Below are positions 45,486 through 54,508 of a DNA stretch of 64,000 bases, in pieces (the stretch's first letter is position 1; the number at the start of each line of letters is the position of its first letter). The stretch is from Pseudomonas monteilii. GTDB lineage: Bacteria; Pseudomonadota; Gammaproteobacteria; Pseudomonadales; Pseudomonadaceae. A program made the position numbers and the translations under genes. The stretch covers positions 1,922,001-1,986,000 of the forward strand of contig CP013997.1 in assembly GCA_001534745.1 (NCBI GenBank), given 5' to 3'. The notes below the pieces were generated by a model that saw nothing but the letters and a program-made list of their open reading frames with translations, ran no database searches and was not told the DNA's origin.

Positions 45486-46384
45486 CGCAGGTTGTCTTCG
45501 TTGAGGCCGGCCGACTTGACCGCACCGAAGCCGATCTCCCACTTGTCGAGGATCTGCTGGTAGGTGCCGTCGGCGATCAGCGAATTGAGCGCGGCCTGGA
45601 TCGGTTTGCCCAACGGTGACTGCTTGGGCAATGCGATGGAGACGATGGTGTCCTCGATGGTGATCTCACCGGCCAGGGTCATCCCCTTGAGACGGTTGGC
45701 CTGGTAGCGCAGACCCTCGTAAGGACCGAAGAACATCGGCACACGGCTGCTCATCACCGCCTGCACGCCGGCAGGGCGGTCTGGGAAGATCGGCACGGTG
45801 ATCGGCTTTTTGCCAGCGGCCACGCAGGCCTCGCTGGCCTGTTGCAGACGGGTCACCTGGGAGGTGCCGGCACCGGCGCCGACGGTCTGGCCGCACAAGG
45901 CGTCGAGGCTGTCGAAGGTGCCGAGCTTGGCATCGGAGCGCGCGACCAGCGCCAGCTTGGAAGCGTTGTAGTAACCGACGAAGTCGACCTGTTCCAGACG
46001 CTTGGCGTTGGCATCGATATTCGCCAGGGCGGCGTCGTAGCGGCCTGACTTGAGCCCCGGGATGATGTTGTCGAACCCACCGGTGTCCTTGAGCTGCAAC
46101 TGCACGCCCAGGCGGTCGGCCACGGCGCTGATGATGTCGATCTCGCGCCCGGCCAGGGTCTTGTTGTCGGCCTTGTAGAAGGTCGTCGGTGGGGTGTTGG
46201 GGTTGGTCCCGGCGATGATGTAGCCACGCTTCTGGATGGCCTCGGGCAGGGTCGCGTGCAGGGCGGCGTCCGCGGCCGGCGTGGCGGTGGCGTCGAACGG
46301 CACGCTGCCTGGGGCAGGCGCGGCGAAGGCGCCGGGAACGGCCAGCAGCGCGGCGATGGCGCTGATCAGTGCAGGTTTAGTCAT
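45482..46384 (-). CDS. Periplasmic substrate-binding protein of amino-acid ABC transporter
   Basis: A 300-residue SBP of the bacterial extracellular solute-binding family 3. Signal peptide [21 protein letters not shown]; mature protein starts near residue 22. Family cues: [50 protein letters not shown] and [14 protein letters not shown]. Two Cys (about 167 and 191) may form a disulfide. With a flavin monooxygenase and MmgE/PrpD protein in the same operon, the ligand may be a sulfur-containing or modified amino acid; that is inference. Confidence 0.92.
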   Translation of the reverse strand: MTKPALISAIAALLAVPGAFAAPAPGSVPFDATATPAADAALHATLPEAIQKRGYIIAGTNPNTPPTTFYKADNKTLAGREIDIISAVADRLGVQLQLKDTGGFDNIIPGLKSGRYDAALANIDANAKRLEQVDFVGYYNASKLALVARSDAKLGTFDSLDALCGQTVGAGAGTSQVTRLQQASEACVAAGKKPITVPIFPDRPAGVQAVMSSRVPMFFGPYEGLRYQANRLKGMTLAGEITIEDTIVSIALPKQSPLGKPIQAALNSLIADGTYQQILDKWEIGFGAVKSAGLNEDNLR

Positions 46385-46387
46385 GGC

Positions 46388-47737
46388 TCATTCCTCGTGG
46401 GCGGCCGCCGGAGCGACGGCGGCGAAGTTGTCGGTGACGCTGGGCAGGCCCAGGTTTTCACGCAGGGTGGCGTGCGCGTATTCGGTGCGGAACAGGCCGC
46501 GGCGCTGCAGCTCCGGGATGACCAGCTCGACGAACAGTTGCAGCTGCTCGGGCAGCACCGCCGGCATGATGTTGAAGCCGTCGGCGCCACCCTGTTCGAG
46601 CCAGGTCTGGAAATCGTCGGCGATGTCTTCGGCGGTGCCGACGATCACCCGGTGACCGCGGGAACCGGCAGCCACGGCAGCCAGCTGGCGCAGGGTGAGG
46701 TTTTCCCGCGCGGCCAGTTCGGTGAGCAGCTTGACCCGGCTCTGGCTGCCTTCGGTGGGGGCGACCGGCGGCACCGGACCGTCCAGCGGGTAGACGCTCA
46801 TGTCGGTGCCGAAGCGTGCCGACAGCTGCTCGATGCCGTTGTCGATGTCCACCAGCTCGTTGAGCTGGTCCCACACAGCCTGGGCCTGCTCGCGGGTGCG
46901 CCCGACGATGGGCATCACGCCCGGCAGGATCAGCAGGTGGTCGGGGTTGCGCCCGGCGTCGCGGACGAACTGCTTCTGGCTGCGGTAGAAGGCCTGGCCT
47001 TCCTCCAGCGATGCGGCGGCGGTGAACACCACTTCGGCGGTCTGTGCGGCCAGCTGCTGGCCGGCCGGGGACGAACCGGCCTCGATGATCACCGGGCGGC
47101 CCTGGGGCGAACGGGCGATGTTGAGCGGGCCCTGGACCTGGAAGTGCTTGCCCTTGTGGTTGGCCGGGTGGATCTTGCTTTCGTCGCTGTAGCGACCGCT
47201 CGCCTTGTCGCGCACGAGGGCGCCGTCTTCCCAGCCGTCCCACAGCTTGAACGCCACCTCGAGGAACTCGCGCGCCACCTCGTAGCGGTCGGCGTGGGAG
47301 GGCAGGTCTTCGCGGCTGAAGTTGCGTGCAGCATCGGCCGAGAACGAGGTGACCACGTTCCAGGCGGCACGGCCGTGGCTGATGTGATCCACCGAGCACA
47401 GGGCACGGGCCAAGTGGAAGGGCTCATCGAAGGTGGTCGAGGCGGTGGCCGCCAGGCCGATGTGACGGGTCTGCACGGCCAGGGCCGAAAGCAGGGTCAG
47501 CGGCTCCAGGCGCGACATGGTCGACGGCAGGCGGTGCACGCTGGTGGCCAGCGCGTCGCCGACGAAGAACATGTCGAACTTGCCCTGTTCGGCAGTCTTG
47601 GCGATCCAGCTGAACCACTCGATATCGGTGGGCGAACCTTGCGCACCGTCGGCGCGCCAGCCACCGACGTGGTGGCCCAGGGCTTGAACGAACAGGCCCA
47701 GGCGCAGTTGACGGGAAGGCGTCTGTTGCAGGGACAT
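46388..47737 (-). CDS. LLM-class flavin monooxygenase (NtaA/SnaA/DszA type)
   Basis: A 449-residue luciferase-like enzyme using reduced FMN and oxygen. It starts MSLQQTPSRQLRLGLFVQAL at ATG 47737. Typical features: EWFSWIAKTAEQGKFDMFFV, STTFDEPFHLARALCSVDHI, HGRAAWNVVTSFSADAARNF, PVIIEAGSSPAGQQLAAQTA and a C-terminal GADGFNIMPAVLPEQLQLFV. The subfamily includes nitrilotriacetate, pristinamycin and dibenzothiophene-sulfone monooxygenases and sulfur-scavenging enzymes. It sits three bases before the binding-protein gene, which suggests it oxidises the imported compound. Confidence 0.92.
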   Translation of the reverse strand: MSLQQTPSRQLRLGLFVQALGHHVGGWRADGAQGSPTDIEWFSWIAKTAEQGKFDMFFVGDALATSVHRLPSTMSRLEPLTLLSALAVQTRHIGLAATASTTFDEPFHLARALCSVDHISHGRAAWNVVTSFSADAARNFSREDLPSHADRYEVAREFLEVAFKLWDGWEDGALVRDKASGRYSDESKIHPANHKGKHFQVQGPLNIARSPQGRPVIIEAGSSPAGQQLAAQTAEVVFTAAASLEEGQAFYRSQKQFVRDAGRNPDHLLILPGVMPIVGRTREQAQAVWDQLNELVDIDNGIEQLSARFGTDMSVYPLDGPVPPVAPTEGSQSRVKLLTELAARENLTLRQLAAVAAGSRGHRVIVGTAEDIADDFQTWLEQGGADGFNIMPAVLPEQLQLFVELVIPELQRRGLFRTEYAHATLRENLGLPSVTDNFAAVAPAAAHEE

Positions 47738-47747
47738 GGGGGAATCC

Positions 47748-49058
47748 TTAATGACAGCGAACGAGGGCGACCAGACGGTGCAACGCGGCATCGTCGGTCA
47801 GATGAAGGTAGGCGCAGAGTGCGTCGAGGCGCTCGACAGGCCAGGCCTGCAGGTTGTCGCGCAGCTTGGCCAGCACATCGGTAGGCGCGGCGGCGGTCTG
47901 CTGGCGGGTCACGCACTGACTCAACGAACGGCCGTCCGCCAGGTGCAGGGTGACCCGGTGGAAGCGCAGGTCCGGGTCCAGCTCGTCGGGCGGTGCCGTG
48001 AGGTCGGGCACTCGCTGCACCTTGGCGGCCAAGGCGGCGATGTCCGGGCGCACCGGGTCTTCGCCGTAGCGTTCCAGCGCGATGGCGCCGTTGAGCAGCG
48101 CATCGGCGATCACGTATTCCAGGCTGAACCGGCCTTGCACGCCAGTCTGCGGGGCGCGGATCGACGGCGCGGTGTCGGCGCCAGGCGGGAAGCTGACGTC
48201 GATGGACTGCACCTGCGCCAGCGAGAACCCCTCGCGCTCGCGCAGGGCGAACGCCGCCTCGATAGCGCTGTGGGTACCGCCGCAGGTGGGGTAGCGCTTG
48301 AACTCCAGGCCCGGCGCGCTGATCCGCCAGGGCGCGCCCCAGTCGGCCAGCAGGTCGTCAGGCCGGGCCTGGCCCAGGCCAAGGATGTCCAGAAATGCTT
48401 CCAGCACGCCATCGGCCTGCGCCGCGAACCCGGCCTGCGCCAGCTGCACGGCATTCACCGCCTGCCGCGCCGCAAAGCCTGCGTGCAGGGCCTTGCCCGC
48501 GCTGCCGAACTGCGCGCGCAGGCCGGCGGCTTGCGTCGCCGCCAGGCCGAGGGCGATCTGGGTCTGGCTTCGGTCCAGTCGTAACAGGCGACAGGCCGCG
48601 CCCGTGGCGGCGATCACCCCAAGGGTCGCGGTGCTGTGCAGGCCTGCCGCGTAATGCCGCGTGCCGATGGCCTTGCCCAGGCGTCCGGACAGCTCCACGC
48701 CGATGACGTAGGCATCCAGAAACGCCTCATGGCTCAGGGTGTCCAGGGACTGCGACAAGGCCAGCAAGGTCGACAGCACCACCGTGCTCGGGTGGCCGCG
48801 GAAGGTGGCGTGGTAGTCATCGAAGTCCAGCGCGTGGCTCATGTAGCCCAGCTGCAGGGCCTGGTTGTCCGCGCCGATGGCGGCAGGGAATGCCTGACGC
48901 ACGGGTGCCAGACCGCTGTCGTGCAGCAACCCGAGCTGGATCGGCAGCAGGCAGGCGACGTAGTCGATGACGCCCTCGCGTGCCCGCTGGCGGTGTTCAT
49001 CCCGGGGTCGGGTCTGGAGGAGCGCGTCGGCCAACGATCCGCTCAAGGAGATACTCAC
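47748..49058 (-). CDS. MmgE/PrpD family protein
   Basis: A 436-residue protein of the 2-methylcitrate dehydratase/cis-aconitate decarboxylase fold. I choose GTG 49058 (reads SISLSGSLADALLQ after Met) because GAGG lies eight bases upstream; an ATG 13 codons earlier is possible. Motifs: QLGYMSHALDFDDYHATFRG (substrate His/Asp loop), STATLGVIAATGAACRLLRL, AGLRAQFGSAGKALHAGFAA and KRYPTCGGTHSAIEAA. First gene of the operon, ten bases before the monooxygenase. Function probably in dehydration or C-S/C-C chemistry on the imported molecule. Confidence 0.9.
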   Translation of the reverse strand: MSISLSGSLADALLQTRPRDEHRQRAREGVIDYVACLLPIQLGLLHDSGLAPVRQAFPAAIGADNQALQLGYMSHALDFDDYHATFRGHPSTVVLSTLLALSQSLDTLSHEAFLDAYVIGVELSGRLGKAIGTRHYAAGLHSTATLGVIAATGAACRLLRLDRSQTQIALGLAATQAAGLRAQFGSAGKALHAGFAARQAVNAVQLAQAGFAAQADGVLEAFLDILGLGQARPDDLLADWGAPWRISAPGLEFKRYPTCGGTHSAIEAAFALREREGFSLAQVQSIDVSFPPGADTAPSIRAPQTGVQGRFSLEYVIADALLNGAIALERYGEDPVRPDIAALAAKVQRVPDLTAPPDELDPDLRFHRVTLHLADGRSLSQCVTRQQTAAAPTDVLAKLRDNLQAWPVERLDALCAYLHLTDDAALHRLVALVRCH

Positions 49059-49126
49059 GAAGCACACCTCTGGATGCAAGGCTTTGACAGGCATCAAAAA
49101 AATGGATGAAGGTGAGATTTTCCGGT

Positions 49127-49203
49127 TCTATAAAGACTTTTACCAATAACCAAAGGTTATGGGTTATTCCAAGGGGTTCTATGTGTGGTGCTTATGGAAT
49201 AAC
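49127..49203 (-). promoter_or_regulatory. Promoter region with inverted repeats, possibly CysB-type
   Basis: Upstream of the MmgE gene are the perfect palindrome ATAACC-AAA-GGTTAT (49146-49160) and the inverted pair GTTATTCCA (49163-49171) with TGGAATAAC (49195-49203). On the minus strand a TATAGA box (49127-49132) follows TTGGTT at a 15-base distance. The TTATTCC and ATAAC elements resemble those bound by CysB-family regulators at sulfur-starvation promoters. The regulator is inferred. Confidence 0.5.
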
Positions 49204-49414
49204 GCGGTCGGCTGCTGCGGGTCACGTATGACGGCCCTGTCACTCCGTTAAACTAAGAGCGTAGGGAAGGCTGTGCGGTTCCGCTGGGTCCCCAGACTAG
49301 GGCTTGCGGACGAACGAGGTGCCTGGGCGGGCGTATGGCGTTGAAGCATACCTGGCAAGGATCAGCCTGACGCGCCAGGCTGCGCTGAACGACCGAGGAC
49401 AAAGGAGACGTGAC

Positions 49415-49627
49415 ATGTTCAGACAATGGATGGGGGTGACAGCCGTGGCGTTGGCGATCCTCTTGGCGCCGTACTCGTCCCTTATCCTGAAACTGGGAGA
49501 AGACGGGTATCTGACCTTGCTGTTCTGCTTTGTCGTGGTAGACGCAAGGTTAGGGCTGTATGCCTGGCGTAAGTCGAAGGGCAGAAAAGATCCGTTGGAC
49601 AAGGCCCGTTGGGATGACGTGTTTTAG
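49415..49627 (+). CDS. Small membrane protein, 70 residues
   Basis: ATG 49415 follows AAAGGAGA (49401-49408). The product MFRQWMGVTAVALAILLAPY has two hydrophobic segments (about 7-25 and 34-50) and a basic C-terminal tail (WRKSKGRKDPLDKARWDDVF). It stands alone on the plus strand, between the sulfur-type operon and the Rhs array. Family not recognised. Confidence 0.65.
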   Translation: MFRQWMGVTAVALAILLAPYSSLILKLGEDGYLTLLFCFVVVDARLGLYAWRKSKGRKDPLDKARWDDVF

Positions 49628-49766
49628 CGATGACCGCCGATTCTATAGCCGAATGCGAGCGGCCGGCTGGGCAGGAGTGAGAGGCCTTCCGATGGTCAGG
49701 TTTAGGCTCGATACCCTTATGGTGATGGCAGGCTATTTCAACTGCAAAGTGCTTTTCGACAGCAAA

Positions 49767-49823
49767 GGACATGTTGATCAGGCGGCCTAGAAGGCCGCGC
49801 TTTGAGTATCGACTGGCCGGGAG
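49767..49823 (-). pseudogene. Rhs-core remnant at the left edge of the toxin array
   Basis: On the minus strand this reads SRYSKRGLLGRLIN. It matches the segment that opens the Rhs fragments at about 51630-51680 (RGLLGRLIDKI) and 53800-53860 (RGHLGRLTDKF), after which similarity is lost. It directly follows the first immunity gene and marks where the repeated array stops. Confidence 0.6.
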
Positions 49824-49831
49824 ATCTCGGT

Positions 49832-50452
49832 TTAATGCGCAGACGTGTCCGCTCCGGTGACAAACGGGATCAATGAGAATGTAAAACAGCCTGGGCAATG
49901 ATATTCTAGCCAATCCTTGGCGCGCTGGCTTACGAAATACCCTGTGTGTTCATGACCATGAAAGAAGTCGATAGACGGGTCAGCTTGTATTATCTGTAGG
50001 CGGTTAGAGGGGTCTTTGCTTTGTGCGGTTCTGTCTATCTGCACGGATAGCGTTGCGTCGACAGAAACAAGCCAATATTCGGGCATGCGCTTTGCCAGCC
50101 ATTCATCATGAGGCAATGAAGTAATAATGTCGCTGGGTTCACCATCGAGTTCAAGATGGTGGGTGATGTCCTTGGTGGTATCCCATGTTTTCCAATCAAT
50201 GTCGACGATGTGGGTTTTTTCCAAGTGAACAAGGCTGCCTGTTCCCTTTAGTCCACTGTTCTCAAAAAGCTCTTTGATGGGCTGAGTAAGAATCAAAGCA
50301 TCCCAGCATAAATAAGCAACTGGCGTATACGGCCCGCTACGCTCGATACTTCTGGCGTCGGTTTCTTCATCCCAATCAACAAGCCCATACTCGAGAACAT
50401 CGCTCCAATCGCCCCAGGGCGTTTTGGCGCAGTCAAGTAAAAAAATACTCAT
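49832..50452 (-). CDS. Rhs-array immunity protein 1 (subclass A)
   Basis: A 206-residue cytoplasmic protein, ATG 50452 with GGAGG five bases upstream. It has the array family pattern: KTPWGDWSDVLEYGL at the N terminus, ARSIERSGPYTP, LEKTHIVDIDWKTWD, MPEYWLVS and a C-terminal HTGYFVSQRAKDWLEYHCPG. The layout recalls the Imm11/DUF1629 immunity family, but I could not test this. It follows a broken toxin tip whose decay does not affect the immunity frame. The C terminus is extended by about six residues (TGADTSAH) compared with its paralogues. Confidence 0.8.
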   Translation of the reverse strand: MSIFLLDCAKTPWGDWSDVLEYGLVDWDEETDARSIERSGPYTPVAYLCWDALILTQPIKELFENSGLKGTGSLVHLEKTHIVDIDWKTWDTTKDITHHLELDGEPSDIITSLPHDEWLAKRMPEYWLVSVDATLSVQIDRTAQSKDPSNRLQIIQADPSIDFFHGHEHTGYFVSQRAKDWLEYHCPGCFTFSLIPFVTGADTSAH

Positions 50453-50454
50453 GT

Positions 50455-51700
50455 CAGCCTCCGCAGTTCTTGCTATTTTTGCCGTAACGGCGTATATGGT
50501 TTCTCGTTGCTTTAGACGCATTACATTTTTTGCATCACCACTCGTATTGTTTCTGTCAATTTCGTTGGGTAAATTTTGGATTCTCGCCACGCCATGCTTT
50601 CCATTCTGGACTCCATCCGGCTTTATGGATGTCGCCATGTGTAGCATTAGGTATATAAGAAATTGGATTATCCATATAGCGCTTCGGATCAGCGATACCA
50701 GCGGCCTTCATCTGATGCTCTCGCATGGACGCCGGCCCATGGAGCGAGTGCCACTCAGGGAAACTCGATTCATGCCGTTTTTAGTTTTGCCCGTCAAGGT
50801 TCGCCACCCCAGCGGATCAATCCAACTCTCCGGATTCGGCGCATACCCATACAGCTGATGCCCGCCCGACAACTCGATCGGATCCGGCTGCATGAACCGT
50901 CCCACATCCGGATCATAAAACCTGAACGTGTTGTAATGCAGCCCCGTCTCACGGTCCAGGTATTGTCCCTGAAACCGCAGATTCTGCTCCTGTAGACACC
51001 CTGGCTCCCGCGCCTCCACGAGCGTCGACCCCCATCCCAGGTAACGGGCCTGCCACACCACACGCCCTTGCTCGTTGGTCAGCAGCTCCGGTGGCCCGCT
51101 CAAGTCATTGTGAAAGTGCAGCACGTGCTGGGCTGCGCCATGTCCGTTGACACGGACCAAGGGCTCATGGCCTTAACCTTCGTACACGTAAAAGCTCACC
51201 TGCCCATGACGCTGCTCCTGCAACAGGCGTAGCCCGTTCCTGGCAAAACGGATCTGCCCCAGCAAGTGTCCGTTATTGTCGTATTCGCTTTTTTCGACAC
51301 GCCGACCTAGAGGGTCGTAGCGCATGCGCAAGCGGCGTTCCCGGCCGGCCTGACGTGTGCGTACTTCGATCAGCCTGTGCTTGGCATCGTAACTGAACGC
51401 TTGCATTCCACGTCGGCTGCTGCATTTTTCCACCAGGCGACCGAATGCATCGTAGCGGTAGCGCTTGTTCTGGTACGTGCGCATTCGGTCATGCAGGACC
51501 GGCGCAGTGGCCATTGCATCGAGCAAATTGCCCGCTATGTTTTATCAGTAGGTGTCATGGTTGCCGGTGGTGTCCTCGAACTGGAGATTGGTTAGGTTGT
51601 CAAGCCTGTTGTAACCATAGATCGTGACGTCGTTAGGCCGGATTTTGTCAATTAGGCGGCCGAGAAGGCCACGCTTGGCTGGCCGGTATAGCTCTGTCAT
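50455..51700 (-). pseudogene. Rhs C-terminal fragment with broken toxin tip 1
   Basis: The fragment reads RGLLGRLIDKIRPND at its 5' end, then Rhs-core YD-repeat sequence (RYRYDAFGRLVEK; LRMRYDPLGRRVEKSEYD) and the core closing motif (FRFYDPDVGRFMQPDPIELS, PNPESWIDPLGW). A TAA at 51173-51175 interrupts the core. In the tip a two-base loss after NRVS shifts the frame, and compared with tip 4, 15 codons are deleted (MREHQMKAA instead of MREHHMIPQEML...QMKAA), removing the His/Pro-Gln-Glu motif. The toxin is certainly inactive. Confidence 0.8.
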
Positions 51701-51717
51701 TGACAGTAGAGGGGCGC

Positions 51718-52317
51718 TTAATCAGCAAACGGGATCAGTGAGAATGTAAAACACCCTGGGCAGTGCCGTTCCAACCAGGTCTTGGCTCTCTCGCTTACAA
51801 AGTAACCTCCATGAATGTCGCCTTTGAAAAAATCCATATCATTGTCCGCCTTGATTACTTTTAAGTAGTTACCAATGCTCAGTGATTCATTATCAGGAAG
51901 CATGGATAGCGACAATTTTTTACTCACAAAAGCCTGCCAGTAGTCAGGCATTTGTTTTGAGAGTTCGGCATCATGTTTATGGTTTTCGATGATGGTGCTA
52001 GGACCACCCGCTAAATCCAAATAGTCAGTGATTGGCTTTTTTGCGTCCCAATGCTGCCACTCGAGGCGTACAATCCGAGTTTTTTTCAAGAATTCATAAC
52101 GATCAATGCCATTTAAGTTACTGCTTTTCAGTGCTTCTTTGGCGGGATGGGTAAATATTAACGATCCGTATGAAATATAGGCTGCTGGTGTAAAGGGGCC
52201 CACGCGCTCAATGCTTCTTTCTCCCGTCTTTTCATTTCGAGCGAGTGTTCCGTGGATCAAAGATTCACCCCAGTCTCCCCACGGGGTGGGTGTATTTCCG
52301 CAGTAGTATATAGCCAT
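51718..52317 (-). CDS. Rhs-array immunity protein 2 (subclass B)
   Basis: A 199-residue protein, ATG 52317 with GGAGG six bases upstream. Family pattern: NTPTPWGDWGESLIHG, RSIERVGPFTPAAYI, LKKTRIVRLEWQHWD, MPDYWQAFV and GGYFVSERAKTWLERHCPGC. Two thirds of the conserved positions are shared with immunity protein 3, next to it. Its own toxin is gone except for a 13-codon stub directly upstream, so it is now an orphan immunity gene. Confidence 0.8.
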   Translation of the reverse strand: MAIYYCGNTPTPWGDWGESLIHGTLARNEKTGERSIERVGPFTPAAYISYGSLIFTHPAKEALKSSNLNGIDRYEFLKKTRIVRLEWQHWDAKKPITDYLDLAGGPSTIIENHKHDAELSKQMPDYWQAFVSKKLSLSMLPDNESLSIGNYLKVIKADNDMDFFKGDIHGGYFVSERAKTWLERHCPGCFTFSLIPFAD

Positions 52318-52372
52318 GTTAACCTCCATATCCTTTTCCATTTTTCCCGTAACGACGTACACTTGATGATGA
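52318..52372 (-). pseudogene. Toxin C-terminal stub upstream of immunity gene 2
   Basis: The 50 bases before immunity gene 2 translate as RRYGKNGKGYGG then stop, in the frame matching the end of the intact tip at 52996 (RRYGKNGKRCGG). Nothing else of the toxin is left; immunity gene 3 ends about 20 bases further upstream. Confidence 0.75.
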
Positions 52373-52391
52373 TCAAATATTGAAGAAAGTT

Positions 52392-52994
52392 TTATTCCTT
52401 GGACATGGGTACTTGGAAAAAATTAAAGCATCCCGGACAATGTTTTTCTAGCCAAGCTTTGGCTCGCTCACTTACAAAATAACCTCCATAGAGATCGCCT
52501 GTGAAAAAGTCTATGTGTTCCTCTGCTTTAACAACTCGTAAGTAAGCGGTCACGTCCCTTGGATTTTTGCTAGCGTCTGTGCTGAGTATGAGCTCGCTAT
52601 CTATAAAGCTACGCCAGTAATCAGGCATCTGTCGAGCTAATTCTAGATCATGTTTTAGAGAGCTAATAATGGACGATGGGCCGCCTGCTAAGTCTATATA
52701 ATCTGTAATGCATCTATTTGGGTCCCATCCTTGCCAGTCGATACGGACAATGTGCGTTTTTTCTAGGCGCTCATAGCGTGCGATGCCTTTCAAGCCGCTG
52801 CTTTCCAGTAATTCCTTGATTGGATGGGTCAGTATGAGTTCGCCAGAGCATATGTAGGCTGGTGGAGTAAATGGACCTACACGTTTTATGCTTCTTTTGC
52901 CACTGTTTTCATCCCGTGCAACTCTGCCTCGAATAAGAGCTGCCCCCCAGTCACCCCACGGGGTAGGCGCGTCGTCACAGTAGTAGATTTTCAT
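52392..52994 (-). CDS. Rhs-array immunity protein 3 (subclass B), partner of the intact tip
   Basis: A 200-residue protein, ATG 52994, one base after the stop of the intact toxin tip, whose last codons (TGCGGAGGATGA) supply its ribosome site. Pattern: APTPWGDWGAALIRG, IKRVGPFTPPAYI, LEKTHIVRIDWQGWD, MPDYWRSFI, YGGYFVSERAKAWLEKHCPG. Because its toxin is intact, this immunity protein is the one most clearly under selection for its original job. Confidence 0.85.
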   Translation of the reverse strand: MKIYYCDDAPTPWGDWGAALIRGRVARDENSGKRSIKRVGPFTPPAYICSGELILTHPIKELLESSGLKGIARYERLEKTHIVRIDWQGWDPNRCITDYIDLAGGPSSIISSLKHDLELARQMPDYWRSFIDSELILSTDASKNPRDVTAYLRVVKAEEHIDFFTGDLYGGYFVSERAKAWLEKHCPGCFNFFQVPMSKE

Positions 52995-52995
52995 G

Positions 52996-53739
52996 TCATC
53001 CTCCGCATCTTTTTCCATTTTTACCATAACGGCGTATAAGGTTTCTGGTTGCTTTAGGTATATTGTATTTTTGCATCATCAATTTAATCTGTTTTTGCAG
53101 GTCTTTAGTTGTAAATTTCTTATTGTAACGAAACCACGTCTTCCAATCATCGTTCCAGCCTTTCTTATGTATATCAGCGTGAAATGCATGAGGAATACGA
53201 GCGATCTGCTTGTCAATGTAGCGCTTAGGCTTGGAAATGCCAGCAGCCTGTATGCGATCAAAAAAGCCAGGTTCATCAAGCATTTCCTGCGGATTCATAT
53301 GGTGATCCCGCATCGCAGCCGGTCCATACCGCTTACGCCACGCACCAGTGGTTCGCTTGATACCGCTCTTGTTGTGGCCAGCGATCCACCCCAGCGGATC
53401 AATCCAACTCTCCGGATTCGGCGCATACCCATACAGCTGATGCCCGCCCGACAACTCGATCGGATCCGGCTGCGTGAACCGTCCCACATCCGGATCATAA
53501 AACCTGAACGTGTTGTAATGCAGCCCCGTCTCACGGTCCAGGTATTGTCCCTGAAACCGCAGATTCTGCTCCTGTAGACACCCTGGCCCCCGCGCCTCCA
53601 CGAGCGTCGACCCCCATCCCAGGTAACGGGCCTGCCACACCACACACCCTTGCTCGTTGGTCAGCAGCTCCGGTAGCCCGCTCAAGTCATTGTGAAAATG
53701 CAGCACGTGCTGCAACTGCGTTTTATCAGTAGGTGTCAT
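52996..53739 (-). CDS. Orphan Rhs C-terminal module with intact toxin tip
   Basis: A 247-residue frame. Residues 10-118 are the end of an Rhs core (LHFHNDLSGLPELLTNEQG, LDRETGLHYNTFRFYDPDVG, then PNPESWIDPLGW). The tip is residues 119-247: GHNKSGIKRTTGAWRKRYGP, MRDHHMNPQEML (about 143-154), then HADIHKKGWNDDWKTWF (187-203). The HH-x-x-PQ and H-x-x-H...W-x-x-W spacing recalls DUF2380-type toxins, probably nucleases. No full Rhs is attached and the start lacks a clear ribosome site, so it may serve as a cassette for recombination into an intact Rhs gene elsewhere. Confidence 0.78.
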   Translation of the reverse strand: MTPTDKTQLQHVLHFHNDLSGLPELLTNEQGCVVWQARYLGWGSTLVEARGPGCLQEQNLRFQGQYLDRETGLHYNTFRFYDPDVGRFTQPDPIELSGGHQLYGYAPNPESWIDPLGWIAGHNKSGIKRTTGAWRKRYGPAAMRDHHMNPQEMLDEPGFFDRIQAAGISKPKRYIDKQIARIPHAFHADIHKKGWNDDWKTWFRYNKKFTTKDLQKQIKLMMQKYNIPKATRNLIRRYGKNGKRCGG

Positions 53740-53880
53740 GGTTGCCGGTGGCGTCCTCGAACTGGATATCGGTCAGGTTGTCGAGCCCGTCATAACCATA
53801 GATCATGATGTCCTTAGTGCTGAATTTGTCAGTCAGGCGGCCAAGATGGCCGCGCTTCAAGTATTTGACTAATCGCTGCA
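53740..53880 (-). pseudogene. Upstream Rhs-core piece of module 3
   Basis: On the minus strand this reads RGHLGRLTDKFSTKD, then YGYDGLDNLTDIQFEDATGN and HDTY followed by TGA, an Rhs-core segment. It is joined out of frame to the module at 53739, so the module is not fused to a complete core. Confidence 0.65.
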
Positions 53881-53907
53881 CTCTACCGTTGCGAGCAGAT
53901 TTTCTGT

Positions 53908-54507
53908 TTAATTAGCAAACGGAATTAGCGAGAATGTAAAACAGCCTGGGCAGTGATGCTCAAGCCAATCTTTGGCGCGCTGGCTTACGAAGTACCCCGT
54001 GTATTCGTCACCCTGGAAAAAATCGATAGCTGGGTCAGCCTTTATAATCTGTAAGTACTCAGAGGGTTCTTTATCCAGATTGTTTCGGCTGACACTGACT
54101 GAAAGCGCGGTCTCTATAGATGCCAACCAGTATTCAGGCATACTGTTGGCCAAGGACTCATTATGCGGTCGCGAAGTGATAAGGTCTTCAGGTTCTCCAT
54201 CTAACTCAATGTGATAAGCTATATCCTTGGTCAAGTCCCATTTCTTCCAATCAAGCTCGACAATGTGCGTCTTTTCTAAATAATCAAAAGAGCCTATGCC
54301 TTTGAGATTGCTAACCTCAAATTTTTCTTTGATCGGCTGGGTAAAGATAAGAAAATCCCAGCATAGATAGGCGGGAGGTGTATAGGGGCCACTCCGCTCA
54401 ATGCTTTTGGCGTCTGTTTTTTCATTGCGTCCAATAAGGCCATATTCAAGAGCTTCACTCCAGTCGCCCCAAAGGGTTCTTACGCTGTCTAACAAAAAAA
54501 TATTCAT
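53908..54507 (-). CDS. Rhs-array immunity protein 4 (subclass A)
   Basis: A 199-residue protein, ATG 54507 with GGAGG four bases upstream. Pattern: RTLWGDWSEALEYGL, KSIERSGPYTPPAYL, LEKTHIVELDWKKWD, MPEYWLAS, YTGYFVSQRAKDWLEHHCPG. It belongs with immunity proteins 1 and 8. Its toxin tip upstream is complete except for two Trp-to-stop changes. Confidence 0.82.
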   Translation of the reverse strand: MNIFLLDSVRTLWGDWSEALEYGLIGRNEKTDAKSIERSGPYTPPAYLCWDFLIFTQPIKEKFEVSNLKGIGSFDYLEKTHIVELDWKKWDLTKDIAYHIELDGEPEDLITSRPHNESLANSMPEYWLASIETALSVSVSRNNLDKEPSEYLQIIKADPAIDFFQGDEYTGYFVSQRAKDWLEHHCPGCFTFSLIPFAN

Positions 54508-54508
54508 A

